A DNA stretch of 64,000 bases from Bordetella flabilis (GCF_001676725.1 NZ_CP016172.1:1116001-1180000), one strand, 5' to 3'; shown: positions 43,251-54,087, counted from the first letter of the stretch. Notes: generated from the letters alone by a model not told the origin. Made by a program: numbers and translations.

Positions 43251-44228
43251 CTACTCAACCCTGATGCCGGCGGCCTGGATCAGCTTGCGCCATTTCTCGA
43301 TTTCGGCCTTCTGGAAAACGGCGAGCTGCTGCGAGTTCATGCCGCTGCCATCGATGGCCATGTCGTCGAACTTCTTCTTGACGTCGGGCTCCTTGAGGAT
43401 CTTCATGATCTCGGTGCTGAGCCGCTCCACGATGGGCTTGGGTGTGCCCGCCGGGGCGAAGACCGCCTGCCAGGAAACGACCTCATAGTCTTTCAGGCCG
43501 AGCTCCTGCAGGGTCGGCACGTCCGGCAGATGCGGGTCGCGCTTGGCCGAGGTCACGGCCAGGGCGCGCAGTTTGCCCGACTGGATCAGGGGCAGGGCCG
43601 GCGGGATGTTGTCGAAGGCCATCGACAGCTGGTTGCCCAGCAAGGCCTGCAGCAGCGGCGCGCTACCCTTGAACGGGACGTGCATGATGTCGACCTTGGC
43701 CGTGACCTTGAAGAGTTCGCCGGACAGGTTCTGCGACGTGCCGTTGCCGGAAGACCCGTAGCTCAGCGCGCCCGGCTTGGCCTTGGCCGCGGCCAGCACG
43801 TCCGCGACGCTGCGCAAGGGGCTGTCGGCGTTGACCAGCAGCGCGTTGCCCAGCTTGCCGGTCAGCGCTACCGGGACGAAGTCCTTCTGTGCGTCGTACG
43901 GCATGTTCTTGTACAGGCTGCCGTTGATGGAGTGCGAACTGATGGTGCCTCCCACCAGGGTATAGCCGTCGGGCTTGGCCTTGGCGACGTAATCCGACCC
44001 GATGTTGCCCCCGGCGCCCGGGCGGTTTTCAACGACGACGGTGGTGCCCAGCGCGGGGCCCAGCTTGCTGGCGACCAGGCGGCCGATGATGTCCGTGGCG
44101 CCGCCGGGTGCGAAGGGAACGACGTAGGTAATGGGCTTGCCGGCAGGCCATGCGTCATCGGCATGGGCGGCGCCGGCTGCGCCGAATGCGCAGGCGGCGG
44201 ACAGGGCAAGTCGGATGGCAACGTGCAT
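43251..44228 (-). CDS. Bug family tripartite tricarboxylate-type binding protein
   Basis: The 325-residue protein from MHVAIRLALSAACAFG has a signal peptide ending GAAHA|DDAWP and the Bug/TctC core: PAGKPITYVVPFAPGGATDIIGRLV, TVVVENRPGAGGNIGSDYVAKA, KPDGYTLVGG, and LPDVPTLQELGLKDYEVVSWQ. GGAG precedes the ATG at 44228; a longer frame to 44321 reaches into the next intergenic region. It stands alone, with no LysR, hydrolase or permease gene on its strand. Confidence 0.94.
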   Translation of the reverse strand: MHVAIRLALSAACAFGAAGAAHADDAWPAGKPITYVVPFAPGGATDIIGRLVASKLGPALGTTVVVENRPGAGGNIGSDYVAKAKPDGYTLVGGTISSHSINGSLYKNMPYDAQKDFVPVALTGKLGNALLVNADSPLRSVADVLAAAKAKPGALSYGSSGNGTSQNLSGELFKVTAKVDIMHVPFKGSAPLLQALLGNQLSMAFDNIPPALPLIQSGKLRALAVTSAKRDPHLPDVPTLQELGLKDYEVVSWQAVFAPAGTPKPIVERLSTEIMKILKEPDVKKKFDDMAIDGSGMNSQQLAVFQKAEIEKWRKLIQAAGIRVE

Positions 44229-44433
44229 GGTGTCTCCTCGGTCGTTGTTGGACGCGTTATGGGTCGTGCCGCATATCGAGGCAGGGCCGTGCATGCCATG
44301 GTGGCGGGGCGTTGCCTCCACATGCGCGCCGCGCGTGGCGCCCCGTGGTGCGTGGGCCGCCGCGGCCGCGACGCCATAGCATATACGGTGGCAGCGTGGA
44401 TTGGGCCGCGCCCTATACTGGTTCGCATCAGGG

Positions 44434-44461
44434 TAAACGCGGGTTGAACGCGGTTAAACGC
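44434..44461 (+). promoter_or_regulatory. Three TAAACGC-like heptamers just before an acetyltransferase gene
   Basis: TAAACGC (44434-44440), TGAACGC (44445-44451) and TAAACGC (44455-44461) recur at 11-bp and 10-bp steps immediately upstream of the ribosome binding site of the next gene. The heptamer is the same as in the T6SS-regulator control region. A -10-like TATACT lies just upstream at 44414-44419. Function is inference. Confidence 0.35.
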
Positions 44462-44475
44462 GGAAGGAGTGCGCG

Positions 44476-45057
44476 ATGCGAACGAGTGGACCCATGGACG
44501 ATGGCCGCACGCAGCGGCAAAGGATGGAAGCAGGCGACCTGTACATCGCGGACGACCCGGAATTGCAGGCGGCATCGCGGCGGGCGCATCGCCTGGCTCA
44601 TCAGTACGAAGCGCGCTACGTCGAGGATCGCGAGGCCGCCCGCGCCATCCTGGTCGAACTGCTGGGCGGGCTCGGCGCGGATGCGCATGTGAAGCCGCCG
44701 ATCTACGTGGACTACGGGCGCTACATCACGATCGGCGAGGGAACCTTCATCAACTACGGGCTGGTCGCCCTCGATGTGGCGGCGATCACGATAGGCCGCG
44801 ACGTGCAGATCGGGCCGAATGTGCAGCTGCTGACCCCCACGCATCCGGTGGATCCGGAGCTGCGCCGCGCCAAGTACGAGGCCGCCGAGCCCATCGTCAT
44901 CGAGGACAATGTGTGGCTGGGCGGCGGGGCCATCGTGCTGCCCGGCGTCACGGTGGGGCGCAACAGCGTCGTGGGCGCGGGCGCGGTGGTGACGCGCAGT
45001 ATTCCGCCGAACTCGGTGGCGGTGGGCAATCCGGCGCGCGTGATCCGGACCCTGTGA
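44476..45057 (+). CDS. Hexapeptide-repeat sugar O-acetyltransferase (maltose acetyltransferase-like)
   Basis: This 193-residue enzyme has an N-terminal mac-type segment (MEAGDLYIADDPELQAASRRAHRL) and a left-handed beta-helix with hexapeptide repeats (ITIGEGTFINYG, ITIGRDVQIGPNVQLL, IVIEDNVWLGGGAIVLPGVTVG) plus the catalytic His in LLTPTHPVDPELR. It resembles Maa/LacA-type acetyltransferases that transfer acetyl from acetyl-CoA to a sugar. GGAAGGAG lies before the ATG. It is monocistronic and convergent to the chromate transporter gene. Confidence 0.9.
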   Translation: MRTSGPMDDGRTQRQRMEAGDLYIADDPELQAASRRAHRLAHQYEARYVEDREAARAILVELLGGLGADAHVKPPIYVDYGRYITIGEGTFINYGLVALDVAAITIGRDVQIGPNVQLLTPTHPVDPELRRAKYEAAEPIVIEDNVWLGGGAIVLPGVTVGRNSVVGAGAVVTRSIPPNSVAVGNPARVIRTL

Positions 45058-45114
45058 CGCAGGCGGCAGGATGCTCCGCGCGAGCCGTCCGGCGACCGCG
45101 CCGGCCCCCCGCCA

Positions 45115-46488
45115 TCAACGAAGCAGGGTGGCCGCCAGGCCCAGCACGGCGCAGGCCGCGATGACCTGGATCACGCCGCGCTTGTAGCGGAACAGCGCAA
45201 TGGCGGCGCCCACGGCCAGCAGGGCGGAAAAGACGTCGAAGCGTCCGTGCAGGCCCTGCGGCCACAGCACGTGGTAGCCGAAGAAGACCGCCAGGTTCAG
45301 GATCACGCCGACGACTGCCGCCGTGATGGCGGTGAGCGGGCCGGTGAAGGCCATTTCTTCCTTGGTGGCTTCCACCAGCGGTCCGCCGGCCAGGATGAAG
45401 GCGAAGGACGGCAGGAAGGTGAACCAGGTGACGATGAGCGCGCCCAACGCGCCGGCCAGGAATAGCGCATCGGGGCCGAGCAACGCCTGCGCATGGCCGC
45501 TGACATAGCCGACGAAGGCGACCACCATGATCAATGGTCCCGGCGTGGTTTCGCCGAGGGCCAGGCCATCGACCATCTGGATCGGCGTCAGCCAGCCGTA
45601 GTTGGCCACCACGGCCTGCTGGATATAGGGCAGCAGCGCGTACGCGCCGCCGAAGCTGACCAGGGCCGCCTTGGTGAAAAACCAGGCCATCTGGGTGTAG
45701 GCGCCCGTCCAGCCGTAGAGCGCGGCGAGTATGGCCATGGGAATGGCCCACAGCGCCAGCGCGACCACGCAGATCTTCGCGAGTCCCGACCAGCGGAAGC
45801 GGGCGTGCGCCGGCGTGGGAGTATCGTCGTCGATGATGGCGCGGCCGTAGCGCCGTGCCGCGGCATGCGGGGCGCCGCCCGCCGAGAAGCGCGCCGGCCA
45901 GCGCCTGCTGCCCAGGTAGCCCACCAGCGCCGCGCCCGCCACGATAAGCGGGAAGGGAACATTCAGCGCGAAGATGGCGACGAAGGCCACGGCGGCGATG
46001 GTCCACAGCGTACCGTTCTTCAGCGCCCGCGAACCGATGCGGTGCGCGGCGTGGACCACGATCGCGGTGACGGCGGGCTTGATGCCGTAGAAGATGCCGG
46101 CGACGACCGGCAAGTGGCCGAACGCCATGTAGATCCAGGACAGCGTCACCAGGATGAACAGCGATGGCAGCACGAACAAGCCGCCGGCCACGATGCCGCC
46201 GGCGCTGCGGTGCATCAGCCAGCCGATATAGGTGGCGAGTTGCTGCGCCTCGGGGCCGGGCAGCACCATGCAATAGTTCAGCGCGTGCAGGAAGCGCCGC
46301 TCGCTGATCCAGCGCCTGCGCTCCACCAGTTCGGTATGCATGATGGCGATCTGGCCCGCGGGTCCGCCGAAGCTGATGAATCCCAGCTTGAGCCAGAACC
46401 AAAAGGCCTCGCGCAAACTGATCGGCGCCGGCGCGGCATCTGCCGGCGTGTCGGGCGTGGGTATATCGGCGGCGGGCGAGGCAGTCAT
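45115..46488 (-). CDS. chrA: Chromate transporter, ChrA long-form
   Basis: The 457-residue membrane protein has two CHR domains, the long ChrA form that exports chromate or a similar oxyanion. The first has LKLGFISFGGPAGQIAIMHTE, YCMVLPGPEAQQLATYIGWL and GGIVAGGLFVLPS; the second has ALVSFGGAYALLPYI, VDGLALGETTPGPLIMVVAF and TWFTFLPSFAFILAG. The start MTASPAADIPTP at 46488 is chosen; the longer frame to 46842 runs through the groEL terminator and is spurious. There is no chrB regulator beside it. Confidence 0.94.
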   Translation of the reverse strand: MTASPAADIPTPDTPADAAPAPISLREAFWFWLKLGFISFGGPAGQIAIMHTELVERRRWISERRFLHALNYCMVLPGPEAQQLATYIGWLMHRSAGGIVAGGLFVLPSLFILVTLSWIYMAFGHLPVVAGIFYGIKPAVTAIVVHAAHRIGSRALKNGTLWTIAAVAFVAIFALNVPFPLIVAGAALVGYLGSRRWPARFSAGGAPHAAARRYGRAIIDDDTPTPAHARFRWSGLAKICVVALALWAIPMAILAALYGWTGAYTQMAWFFTKAALVSFGGAYALLPYIQQAVVANYGWLTPIQMVDGLALGETTPGPLIMVVAFVGYVSGHAQALLGPDALFLAGALGALIVTWFTFLPSFAFILAGGPLVEATKEEMAFTGPLTAITAAVVGVILNLAVFFGYHVLWPQGLHGRFDVFSALLAVGAAIALFRYKRGVIQVIAACAVLGLAATLLR

Positions 46489-46681
46489 GGGATGGGTCTT
46501 GACGCAAGTGCAGCAGGGGCTCGGGGGCGGATAGCGCGGGCAGTCTTCGGGCCGGCGCGTTGGCGGTGCGGGCCGTCTCCAAAAATGGAGGCGATCCGCG
46601 GTGTGGCGACGGCGCGCGCGCGACGTGCGCGATTGTCGCACCGTAGCGCGTCGGATTTCTGTCACCCGGCACCCGTGCGGT

Positions 46682-46717
46682 AAAAAAAAAACCGCGTGGC
46701 CCTCGGCGGCCACGCGG
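46682..46717 (-). terminator. Rho-independent terminator of groES-groEL
   Basis: A perfect 10-bp stem (46708-46717 with 46692-46701, 6-nt loop) is followed on the minus strand by ten consecutive T (46682-46691). It lies about 65 bp after the groEL stop and is the clearest intrinsic terminator in the window. Confidence 0.93.
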
Positions 46718-46783
46718 CAGTCCGCATCGTGTCGGCGCAGCCCATCGCGAGCGATGGGCGAAGCCGTGCTCAGCGCATCATGC

Positions 46784-48439
<1,656 letters not shown>

Positions 48440-48757
48440 TCAGGCGGCTTTCTTCAGTTCGCCGGTGCCGGCATCGAAGACGGCGAACACGTCTTCTTCG
48501 CGCATGACCAGCAGTTCTTCGCCATCCACCTTGACGGTCTGTCCGGCGTATTTGCCGAACAGGATGCGGTCGCCCACTTTCAGTTGCAGGGGGCGCACCG
48601 TGCCGTCCTGCAGCACCTTGCCGTTGCCGACGGCGATGACTTCGCCTTGTTCGGGTTTTTCAGCGGCGGAGTCCGGGATCACGATGCCGGAGGGCGTCTT
48701 GCGCTCTTCTTCGACGCGCTTGACGATGACCCGGTCGTGAAGGGGACGAATCTTCAT
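48440..48757 (-). CDS. groES: 10-kDa co-chaperonin GroES
   Basis: The 105-residue product [48 protein letters not shown] sequence is a complete GroES with the mobile loop (KTPSGIVI) that binds GroEL. It ends GELKKAA, slightly longer than the usual 95-97 residues. The start at 48757 is fixed by AGGAG and by homology; the frame extends to 48793 without family similarity. It leads the groES-groEL operon. Confidence 0.97.
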   Translation of the reverse strand: MKIRPLHDRVIVKRVEEERKTPSGIVIPDSAAEKPEQGEVIAVGNGKVLQDGTVRPLQLKVGDRILFGKYAGQTVKVDGEELLVMREEDVFAVFDAGTGELKKAA

Positions 48758-48881
48758 GATTGATCTCCTGATCGATGACAAATGACAGCTCACCCAAGAG
48801 GGAATCCGGCGGCGCCCGCCGCGCAGCCGTCGCGGCGGATCGTCACGCCATCACGCAGCCCGTCCGGCTGCGGTCATGATG

Positions 48882-48907
48882 TATGGATCGGGAAAAGAAT
48901 CTTCAAG
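48882..48907 (-). promoter_or_regulatory. Candidate heat-shock (sigma-32-like) promoter of groES
   Basis: On the minus strand CTTGAA (48902-48907) is followed, at a spacing that fits sigma-32 promoters, by TCCATA (48882-48887), about 125 bp before groES. The -35 is an exact consensus core; the -10 matches only in part. No CIRCE element (TTAGCACTC inverted repeat) was seen, so control by HrcA is less likely. Confidence 0.4.
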
Positions 48908-48931
48908 ACCGGTTGTGAGCGCGAGTTTGTA

Positions 48932-49573
48932 TCAGTTTGATTCAGGAAGGATGAGGTGATCCACCCGACCCAGCCGATACACCGTCCGGCCGGTGCGCCC
49001 GGCCACGCAGGGCTGCGGTGGCACGGGGCAGGGCAGGCTGCGTCCGCCCGCCGGGTCAACGGTACTGTCCTCATCGTCCAGTTCCGCCCAGACGCCGCCC
49101 TTGCGCGGGCGGAACATCCAGCGGATATAGCCGCGGTTGGCCGCCATGCGCAGCATGTCTTCGCGGTCGGGCGCGTGCGCGACCACCGTTTCCTCGTTTT
49201 GCGCGTCCGGGTAGTCTCCGAAGGCGCGGCGGCAGGCCAGCGCTTCGCTGGCGGGCGCGCCCAGGCGCCACCATGGCGGCCGGGTCTCGCGTTCCACATC
49301 CCAGGCGCCGAGCTGCCAGGCCGCGTCCAGCATGGCCTGGTCCAGGGTCGCGACCGTATCCCAGTCCTCGTCGATCTGCACGGCCGAGCCCGGGACGGCA
49401 TGCGGGGGCAGATCGACCCCCGGCACCCGCACCGCGGTTTCGCGGCGAAAGCCGTGCCAGTGCAGCATCAGCAGCACCGGCGTGTGCGCGCGGGCAGGCG
49501 CGGTGACCGTGACGGCGTACAAAGGCAGGCGCATCGCGCCATGGTGGGACTGGATGGTTTCGAGCAGCTCCAT
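48932..49573 (-). CDS. Unrecognised protein upstream of groES
   Basis: I do not recognise this 213-residue protein. It starts at ATG 49573 after CAGGAGG, and has no signal peptide and no membrane helix. It begins MELLETIQSHHGAMRLPLYAV, has a Trp-rich central part (MLHWHGFRRETAVRVPGVDL; AWQLGAWDVERETRPPWWRLG), and an acidic segment (VWAELDDEDSTVDPAGG) before a C-terminus RTVYRLGRVDHLILPESN. It lies upstream of groES on the same strand, but a separate promoter for groES is likely. It looks like a real gene by ribosome binding site and codon use. Confidence 0.7.
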   Translation of the reverse strand: MELLETIQSHHGAMRLPLYAVTVTAPARAHTPVLLMLHWHGFRRETAVRVPGVDLPPHAVPGSAVQIDEDWDTVATLDQAMLDAAWQLGAWDVERETRPPWWRLGAPASEALACRRAFGDYPDAQNEETVVAHAPDREDMLRMAANRGYIRWMFRPRKGGVWAELDDEDSTVDPAGGRSLPCPVPPQPCVAGRTGRTVYRLGRVDHLILPESN

Positions 49574-49907
49574 GGGGCCTCCTGAAATGCTTGGTGCAAC
49601 CGTCCGCGTCGGCATCGGCATCGTCGGCGGAACGGCGGTGGCGTTTTGCGGCGGCGCGGATGCCGCGTGGCGTACGCCGAAAAATGTAGGCATTCCGGGG
49701 CGACACGGCAATAGGCGCCTGTCCCGGTTGCCCGGCGGCGGACCGGAGCGGTTTTGCAAACCGCATGCCGGCGCGCGCCCGTCCGGTAGCCGCCAATCCG
49801 CGGGCCCGGAACGTGCTGCCGGCCCGCTTTGACGCGCGGGCGCGCAGGGCGGCGCAAGAGGCCCTTGGCGTACCGCGGGAATGTCTCCATACCGGGACGA
49901 GGACCGT
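49574..49907. promoter_or_regulatory. Divergent intergenic region, no recognisable element
   Basis: This 334-bp stretch separates the unrecognised leftward gene from the rightward DUF2243 gene. It must carry promoters for both. No convincing operator, hairpin or small gene was seen. Confidence 0.5.
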
Positions 49908-50762
49908 ATGAACGCGACGCAGTCGACCTTCCGCGCGGAAACCCGATATTCCGCTTCCTACACCTGGGCAGGCTATGCCTTGGGATTCGCCATGAGCGGC
50001 TTCTTCGACGGCATTCTGCTGCACCAGATCCTGCAATGGCATCACCTGCTGTCCGGCGTGCAGTCGGCGCGCTTCGGGGATCTGCGCGTGCAGATCATGG
50101 CCGACGGCCTGTTCCACGCCGCCATGTACCTGGTCGCGGCAGCGGGCCTTTACATGCTTTACCGTGCGCGCGCCGACCTGTCGCTGCCGCGCGGCGGGCG
50201 GCGCCTGATGGCGAACTTCTGGATCGGCTTCGGCGTGTGGCATGTGCTGGATGCGGTGCTGTCGCACTGGGTCACGCGGATTCATCGCATCCGCATGGAT
50301 GTGTCGAACCCGCTGGCCTGGGATCTGGCCTGGCTCTTTTTGTTCGGCGTGATCCCGCTGCTGGCGGGATGGCGTCTGCGGCGCCGCCGCGGTGGGCGCG
50401 GGCACGGCCACACCGGCATGGCGCTGGGCCTGGCCGGCGCCTGCCTGCTCGCGGGGGCATTGAGCCTGCTGCCCGTACGCCAGGCCGGCAACACGGTCAC
50501 GGTGGTGGTGCGTCCCGGCGCCAGTGGCGCCGATGTGCTGCGGGCGCTGGACGGCACGGGTGCGCGCGTCGTCTGGACCGATCGGGCGGGCGCCGTCTGG
50601 GTCTTGTCCGGGGACGGCGAAATCGACACCTGGCGCTTTTATCGCCACGGCGCGCTTTATGTCGCCACCGGCGGCGGGCCTGCCGGCTGCGCGGCCTGGA
50701 TTGTCCCGGGTCCGGGTGCCAGTCCCTCTGCCATCCGCTCCGCCTCCCCGACCGAAACCTGA
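49908..50762 (+). CDS. DUF2243 family membrane protein
   Basis: The 284-residue protein matches DUF2243: GYALGFAMSGFFDGILLHQILQWHHLLS near the N-terminus, with several membrane helices, HVLDAVLSHWVTRIHRIR (conserved His and Arg), and a C-terminal soluble domain of about 90 residues with alternating strands (TVTVVVRPGASGADVLRAL, VVWTDRAGAVWVL). The start at 49908 is supported by AGGA; an ATG at 49881 is less likely. The function of DUF2243 is not known; the clustered His residues (HQ, WHH, HVLD, HW, HR) suggest metal or haem contact. It is convergent to the chemoreceptor gene. Confidence 0.85.
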   Translation: MNATQSTFRAETRYSASYTWAGYALGFAMSGFFDGILLHQILQWHHLLSGVQSARFGDLRVQIMADGLFHAAMYLVAAAGLYMLYRARADLSLPRGGRRLMANFWIGFGVWHVLDAVLSHWVTRIHRIRMDVSNPLAWDLAWLFLFGVIPLLAGWRLRRRRGGRGHGHTGMALGLAGACLLAGALSLLPVRQAGNTVTVVVRPGASGADVLRALDGTGARVVWTDRAGAVWVLSGDGEIDTWRFYRHGALYVATGGGPAGCAAWIVPGPGASPSAIRSASPTET

Positions 50763-50883
50763 CAGGGCAGGGCCGCCTGCATCGCGGCACGCCCGCGCCG
50801 GTGTCGTCGCATCAGGAGACGAGGGGCGCCAGGATCGAACGGAAGGGGTTTCGACGGTTGTCGGGCGCCACTGCTTCAGTCGT

Positions 50884-50983
50884 CAGGACCGGGCAGGCCC
50901 GGGCAGGAGCCCTGAGGCCCGGACAGGACCCGCCAGACCCCCTGAAGCCGGGACAGGACCCGCCAGGCCCGCGCAGGACAGGC
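50884..50983. repeat. 10-bp tandem array in three 30-bp units
   Basis: About ten 10-bp units of the form NNNCAGGMCC run head to tail. At a coarser scale there are three 30-bp blocks (50891-50920, 50921-50950, 50951-50980); the 16-mer GGACAGGACCCGCCAG at 50921-50936 recurs exactly at 50951-50966. The array sits between the convergent DUF2243 and chemoreceptor genes. Confidence 0.8.
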
Positions 50984-50991
50984 TGATTGGA

Positions 50992-52608
50992 TCAGGCATG
51001 CGCCAGCGCCGCCCGGGTCTGCGCGGGTCGCGCCTGCGCCGCGGCGTCGGCGGGTGCCAGCGTAAAAAGGCGCACCGCTTCGTCCAGCACGGCTGCGCGT
51101 TCCGACAACCGCGCCGCGGTGGCGGCGGCCTGCTCGACCAGCGCGGCGTTCTGCTGGGTCGCCCCGTCCAGTTGGCTCACCGCCTGATTGACCTGCAGGA
51201 TGCCATTGGCCTGGTTGCCGCTGGCGTCGGCGACCTCGTGTATGACTTCGGCCACGCGATGTACCGCTGCGTCGATGGTGGCCATTTGCCGGGTGGTGCG
51301 CTCCACCAGTTCCGTTCCCGCGGCGATCTGCGCCACGCTGGTCTGCACCACCTCCTTGATCTCGCGGGCCGAGGCCGCGCAGCGCTGCGCCAGGTTGCGG
51401 ACCTCGCTGGCGACCACCGCGAAGGAGCGGCCGACCTCGCCGGCGCGAGCCGCTTCCACCGCCGCATTCAGCGCCAGGATGTTGGTCTGGAAGGCAATGC
51501 CGTCGATGACGCCGGTAATGTCCGCGATGCGCTGCGATGCGCCGGTAATACCGAGCATGGTGTCTTCCACCTGGTTGGCGATGCGGCCTCCGTCGGCCGC
51601 GGCGGCCTGCGCCTGCTTCACCAGGTCCAGCGCGCGCACCGTGGCGTCGGCGTTGCCTTGCACGGATCGCGTCAGTTCGTCCATGGTGGCCGCCGTCTGT
51701 TGCAGCGAGCTCGCCTGCTCTTCGGTGCGCTGCGACAGGTCCAGGTTGCCGCTGGACATTTCGCGCGATGCGTCGATGACGCCGCGGATCTGCCCGCGCA
51801 CATCCAGCACGATGGCGGTGAGGTTGGCCTGCAGTTGGCGCAGGGCACGGACGGCTTCGCCCATGTCGTCATTGCCGCCCTCCGGCGGCTCGGCGGTCAG
51901 GTCCCCGGCCGCCATGCGTCCGGCGAATTCGGACATCGTGCGTACGGGTGCGCCCACCTGGCGCGCCAGCAGCGCCCATCCCAGGGCGCTGACGCCGGCT
52001 GCCACGCCACCCGCGATCCAGAAGGGCGGGGGCGCAATCCCTCCGTAGGCGGCACAGCCGGCCAGCGCCAGCGCGCCCAGCGTGACCGCGTAGCCGGTGC
52101 CGATACGCGCCGCCAGCGGCATGCGAGCAAGTTTCTGGAACACGCCGCCGATGCCGGTGCGTACCAGCATGCCTTCCTGCAGGCGCCATCCCCGCAGATT
52201 GCCCTCGCGCATCCGGGCATACAGTTCGCCGGCTTCCTCCACCTCTTCGCGGCTGGGCCGCACCCGCACGCTCAGGTAGCCCACTGTCGTGCCGTGTTCG
52301 ATCACCGGCGTGACATTGGCACGCACCCAGTAGTGGTCGCCGTTCTTGCGGCGGTTCTTGACCATCGCCGTCCAGGTGCGGCCGGCGCGGATGGTCTGCC
52401 ACATATCGGCGAAGGCTTCGCGCGGCATGTCGGGATGGCGGATGGTGTTGTGCGGCTGCCCGACCAGTTCATCCTTGCTGAAGCCCGACACTTCGATAAA
52501 GGCAGGATTGCAATAGGCGATATTGCCGGACAGGTCCGTCGCGGACACCAGCATCTCCGCGTCGGAAAACACATACTCGGTCTGCGTGACCGGCTGATTG
52601 ATACGCAT
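50992..52608 (-). CDS. PAS-domain methyl-accepting chemotaxis receptor (Aer-like)
   Basis: The 538-residue protein has an N-terminal PAS domain ([52 protein letters not shown]), two close membrane helices around residues 165-210, a HAMP-like segment, and the MCP signalling hairpin with the invariant [24 protein letters not shown]. The PAS signature with [10 protein letters not shown] and NTIRHPDMP is that of Aer-type redox/oxygen receptors, which hold FAD. It acts at the inner membrane and signals to CheA/CheW. No methyl or deamidation sites were checked. GGAAGG precedes the ATG at 52608. Confidence 0.92.
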   Translation of the reverse strand: MRINQPVTQTEYVFSDAEMLVSATDLSGNIAYCNPAFIEVSGFSKDELVGQPHNTIRHPDMPREAFADMWQTIRAGRTWTAMVKNRRKNGDHYWVRANVTPVIEHGTTVGYLSVRVRPSREEVEEAGELYARMREGNLRGWRLQEGMLVRTGIGGVFQKLARMPLAARIGTGYAVTLGALALAGCAAYGGIAPPPFWIAGGVAAGVSALGWALLARQVGAPVRTMSEFAGRMAAGDLTAEPPEGGNDDMGEAVRALRQLQANLTAIVLDVRGQIRGVIDASREMSSGNLDLSQRTEEQASSLQQTAATMDELTRSVQGNADATVRALDLVKQAQAAAADGGRIANQVEDTMLGITGASQRIADITGVIDGIAFQTNILALNAAVEAARAGEVGRSFAVVASEVRNLAQRCAASAREIKEVVQTSVAQIAAGTELVERTTRQMATIDAAVHRVAEVIHEVADASGNQANGILQVNQAVSQLDGATQQNAALVEQAAATAARLSERAAVLDEAVRLFTLAPADAAAQARPAQTRAALAHA

Positions 52609-52781
52609 GCCTTCCCCCGGCAAGCGTCCACCGCCGCCGGTCCTGTAAACATCGGAAATGTGATGTTACTAGAAGACAATGCATGGGCACGGCGACGGGA
52701 AACTGAGTGGCCGAAACGCAACAAGGGTGCCGCGCCGCCAATAGCGCTCGCGATGCGCGGCGCCGTGCTCTGCCGTGGCGG

Positions 52782-53408
52782 CTAGCGCGGCCGCAGCGCA
52801 CAGCCCATTGCCAGGACGGCGATAGCGCCCAGCGCGAAGGTGGCGAAGGGCATGCCGCGCGCCATGTCACGGGCGATTTGCGGCGCGCGCGGGCCGGCCA
52901 GCTGGAAGCGCCGCCGGGTCATTTCGCGGCCTAGCGCCTGCAGCCGCTCTTCGGAGAAAAGGCGTTCCGCCTCCGGCAGCATGACGGTTTCCTCGTCGGC
53001 AACGTGGTGGATGACATCGCGCATCAGCGCCATCAGGGTTTCGTCGTAGCGCGGGTCCTGGGGGCGCATGCCGCGCAGTTCACCGATCAGCCGCCGCATC
53101 TCCATATGTTCGGGCACGCTCTTGCGGATCACATCGTTGTCCGCGACGGCTCGCATGGCGGGGTAGAAGATTTCCTCTTCCAGGGTGGCGTGGATCTCCA
53201 GCGCCGTACAGATCATGCCCACCAGCCCCGCCTTGCGCGACGACGGAAGGTCCGCGCGATAACGGTGGAAGGTGGTCAGGACATGGGTGTGGTCGAGCCG
53301 GATCATGCTGGTGGCGCGGGGCAGCAGCCGCTGGTACAGCGGCTGGCGGGCGTCATGCGGGTGGGCGGCGCCGCCCGGCATGTCGGCGTGCATCTCGGTA
53401 TTGTCCAT
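52782..53408 (-). CDS. Hemerythrin-like protein with a C-terminal membrane helix
   Basis: This 208-residue protein carries the hemerythrin His/Glu ligands: MIRLDHTHVLTTFHRY, CTALEIHATLEEEIFYPAM, VPEHMEMRRLIGEL and VIHHVADEETVMLPEAE. A single hydrophobic helix follows near the C-terminus (PFATFALGAIAVLAMGCAL), so it is probably anchored in the membrane. Such proteins bind O2 or iron, or sense redox state. It starts at ATG 53408, 136 bp after sodC on the same strand, and the Aer-like receptor follows. Confidence 0.88.
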   Translation of the reverse strand: MDNTEMHADMPGGAAHPHDARQPLYQRLLPRATSMIRLDHTHVLTTFHRYRADLPSSRKAGLVGMICTALEIHATLEEEIFYPAMRAVADNDVIRKSVPEHMEMRRLIGELRGMRPQDPRYDETLMALMRDVIHHVADEETVMLPEAERLFSEERLQALGREMTRRRFQLAGPRAPQIARDMARGMPFATFALGAIAVLAMGCALRPR

Positions 53409-53544
53409 GGCGTTTCTCGCTGATCGTCGTTGGCGAACGGGTCGGAGCCCGGCGCGGGCGTCGCGCAAGCGACGTTCCCATCCTGGCCGGATCCGCGCCG
53501 GGCCTGTCCCTTGACGCGCCAACGACGCGCGCCCCGCAAAGCCG

Positions 53545-54087
53545 TCAGGGCACCACGCCGCAGGCTACCCGTCCGCCTCCGCCGCCCAGGGCGGCAGGGT
53601 GGTCGCTGTGGTTATCCCCGCCGGCATGGACCATCAATGCACGGCCGTGCACGTCGTCCAGCTTGAGCCGCGGCGCGAGGACGGGGTTGGCCGCGTTGCC
53701 TTGCGCGTCCACGTACAGCGCGGGCAGGTCGCCGCGGTGTCCGTCGCCCCAGGGCGTGCCGTGTTTTTTGCTGCCGTCCGGATCGTAGTGCCCGCCCGCC
53801 GCGCCGGCGGCTACGGCCTTGCCGTTCTGCTCCTTGGGGCCGCAGTCGCCGTGCTCGTGAATGTGGAAACCATGCAGGCCCGGCGGCAGGCCCTTCAGGT
53901 CGGGCGTAAGCACGAGCCCGTATTTATTGTCCGACAGGGACACCGTACCGATGCGCGCTCCGGGGCCTTGCTCGGTGGCGAGGAACATGGGCACGGCGAC
54001 GTCGGCCAGGGCCGTCGTGCTGAGGGCGGCCGTGCTTGCGGCCATGGCGGCAAGCGCCAGTGTCAGACCTTGCGTGGATTTCTTCAT
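53545..54087 (-). CDS. sodC: Periplasmic Cu/Zn superoxide dismutase
   Basis: SodC converts superoxide to peroxide and oxygen in the periplasm. The 180-residue precursor has a signal peptide with cleavage near [10 protein letters not shown], then the metal-binding segments [14 protein letters not shown] (copper), GGHYDP and [15 protein letters not shown] (zinc loop), and [16 protein letters not shown], ending [10 protein letters not shown] with the conserved Cys. All ligand positions appear present and the length is normal. It is divergent from the DHDPS-like gene. Confidence 0.97.
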   Translation of the reverse strand: MKKSTQGLTLALAAMAASTAALSTTALADVAVPMFLATEQGPGARIGTVSLSDNKYGLVLTPDLKGLPPGLHGFHIHEHGDCGPKEQNGKAVAAGAAGGHYDPDGSKKHGTPWGDGHRGDLPALYVDAQGNAANPVLAPRLKLDDVHGRALMVHAGGDNHSDHPAALGGGGGRVACGVVP

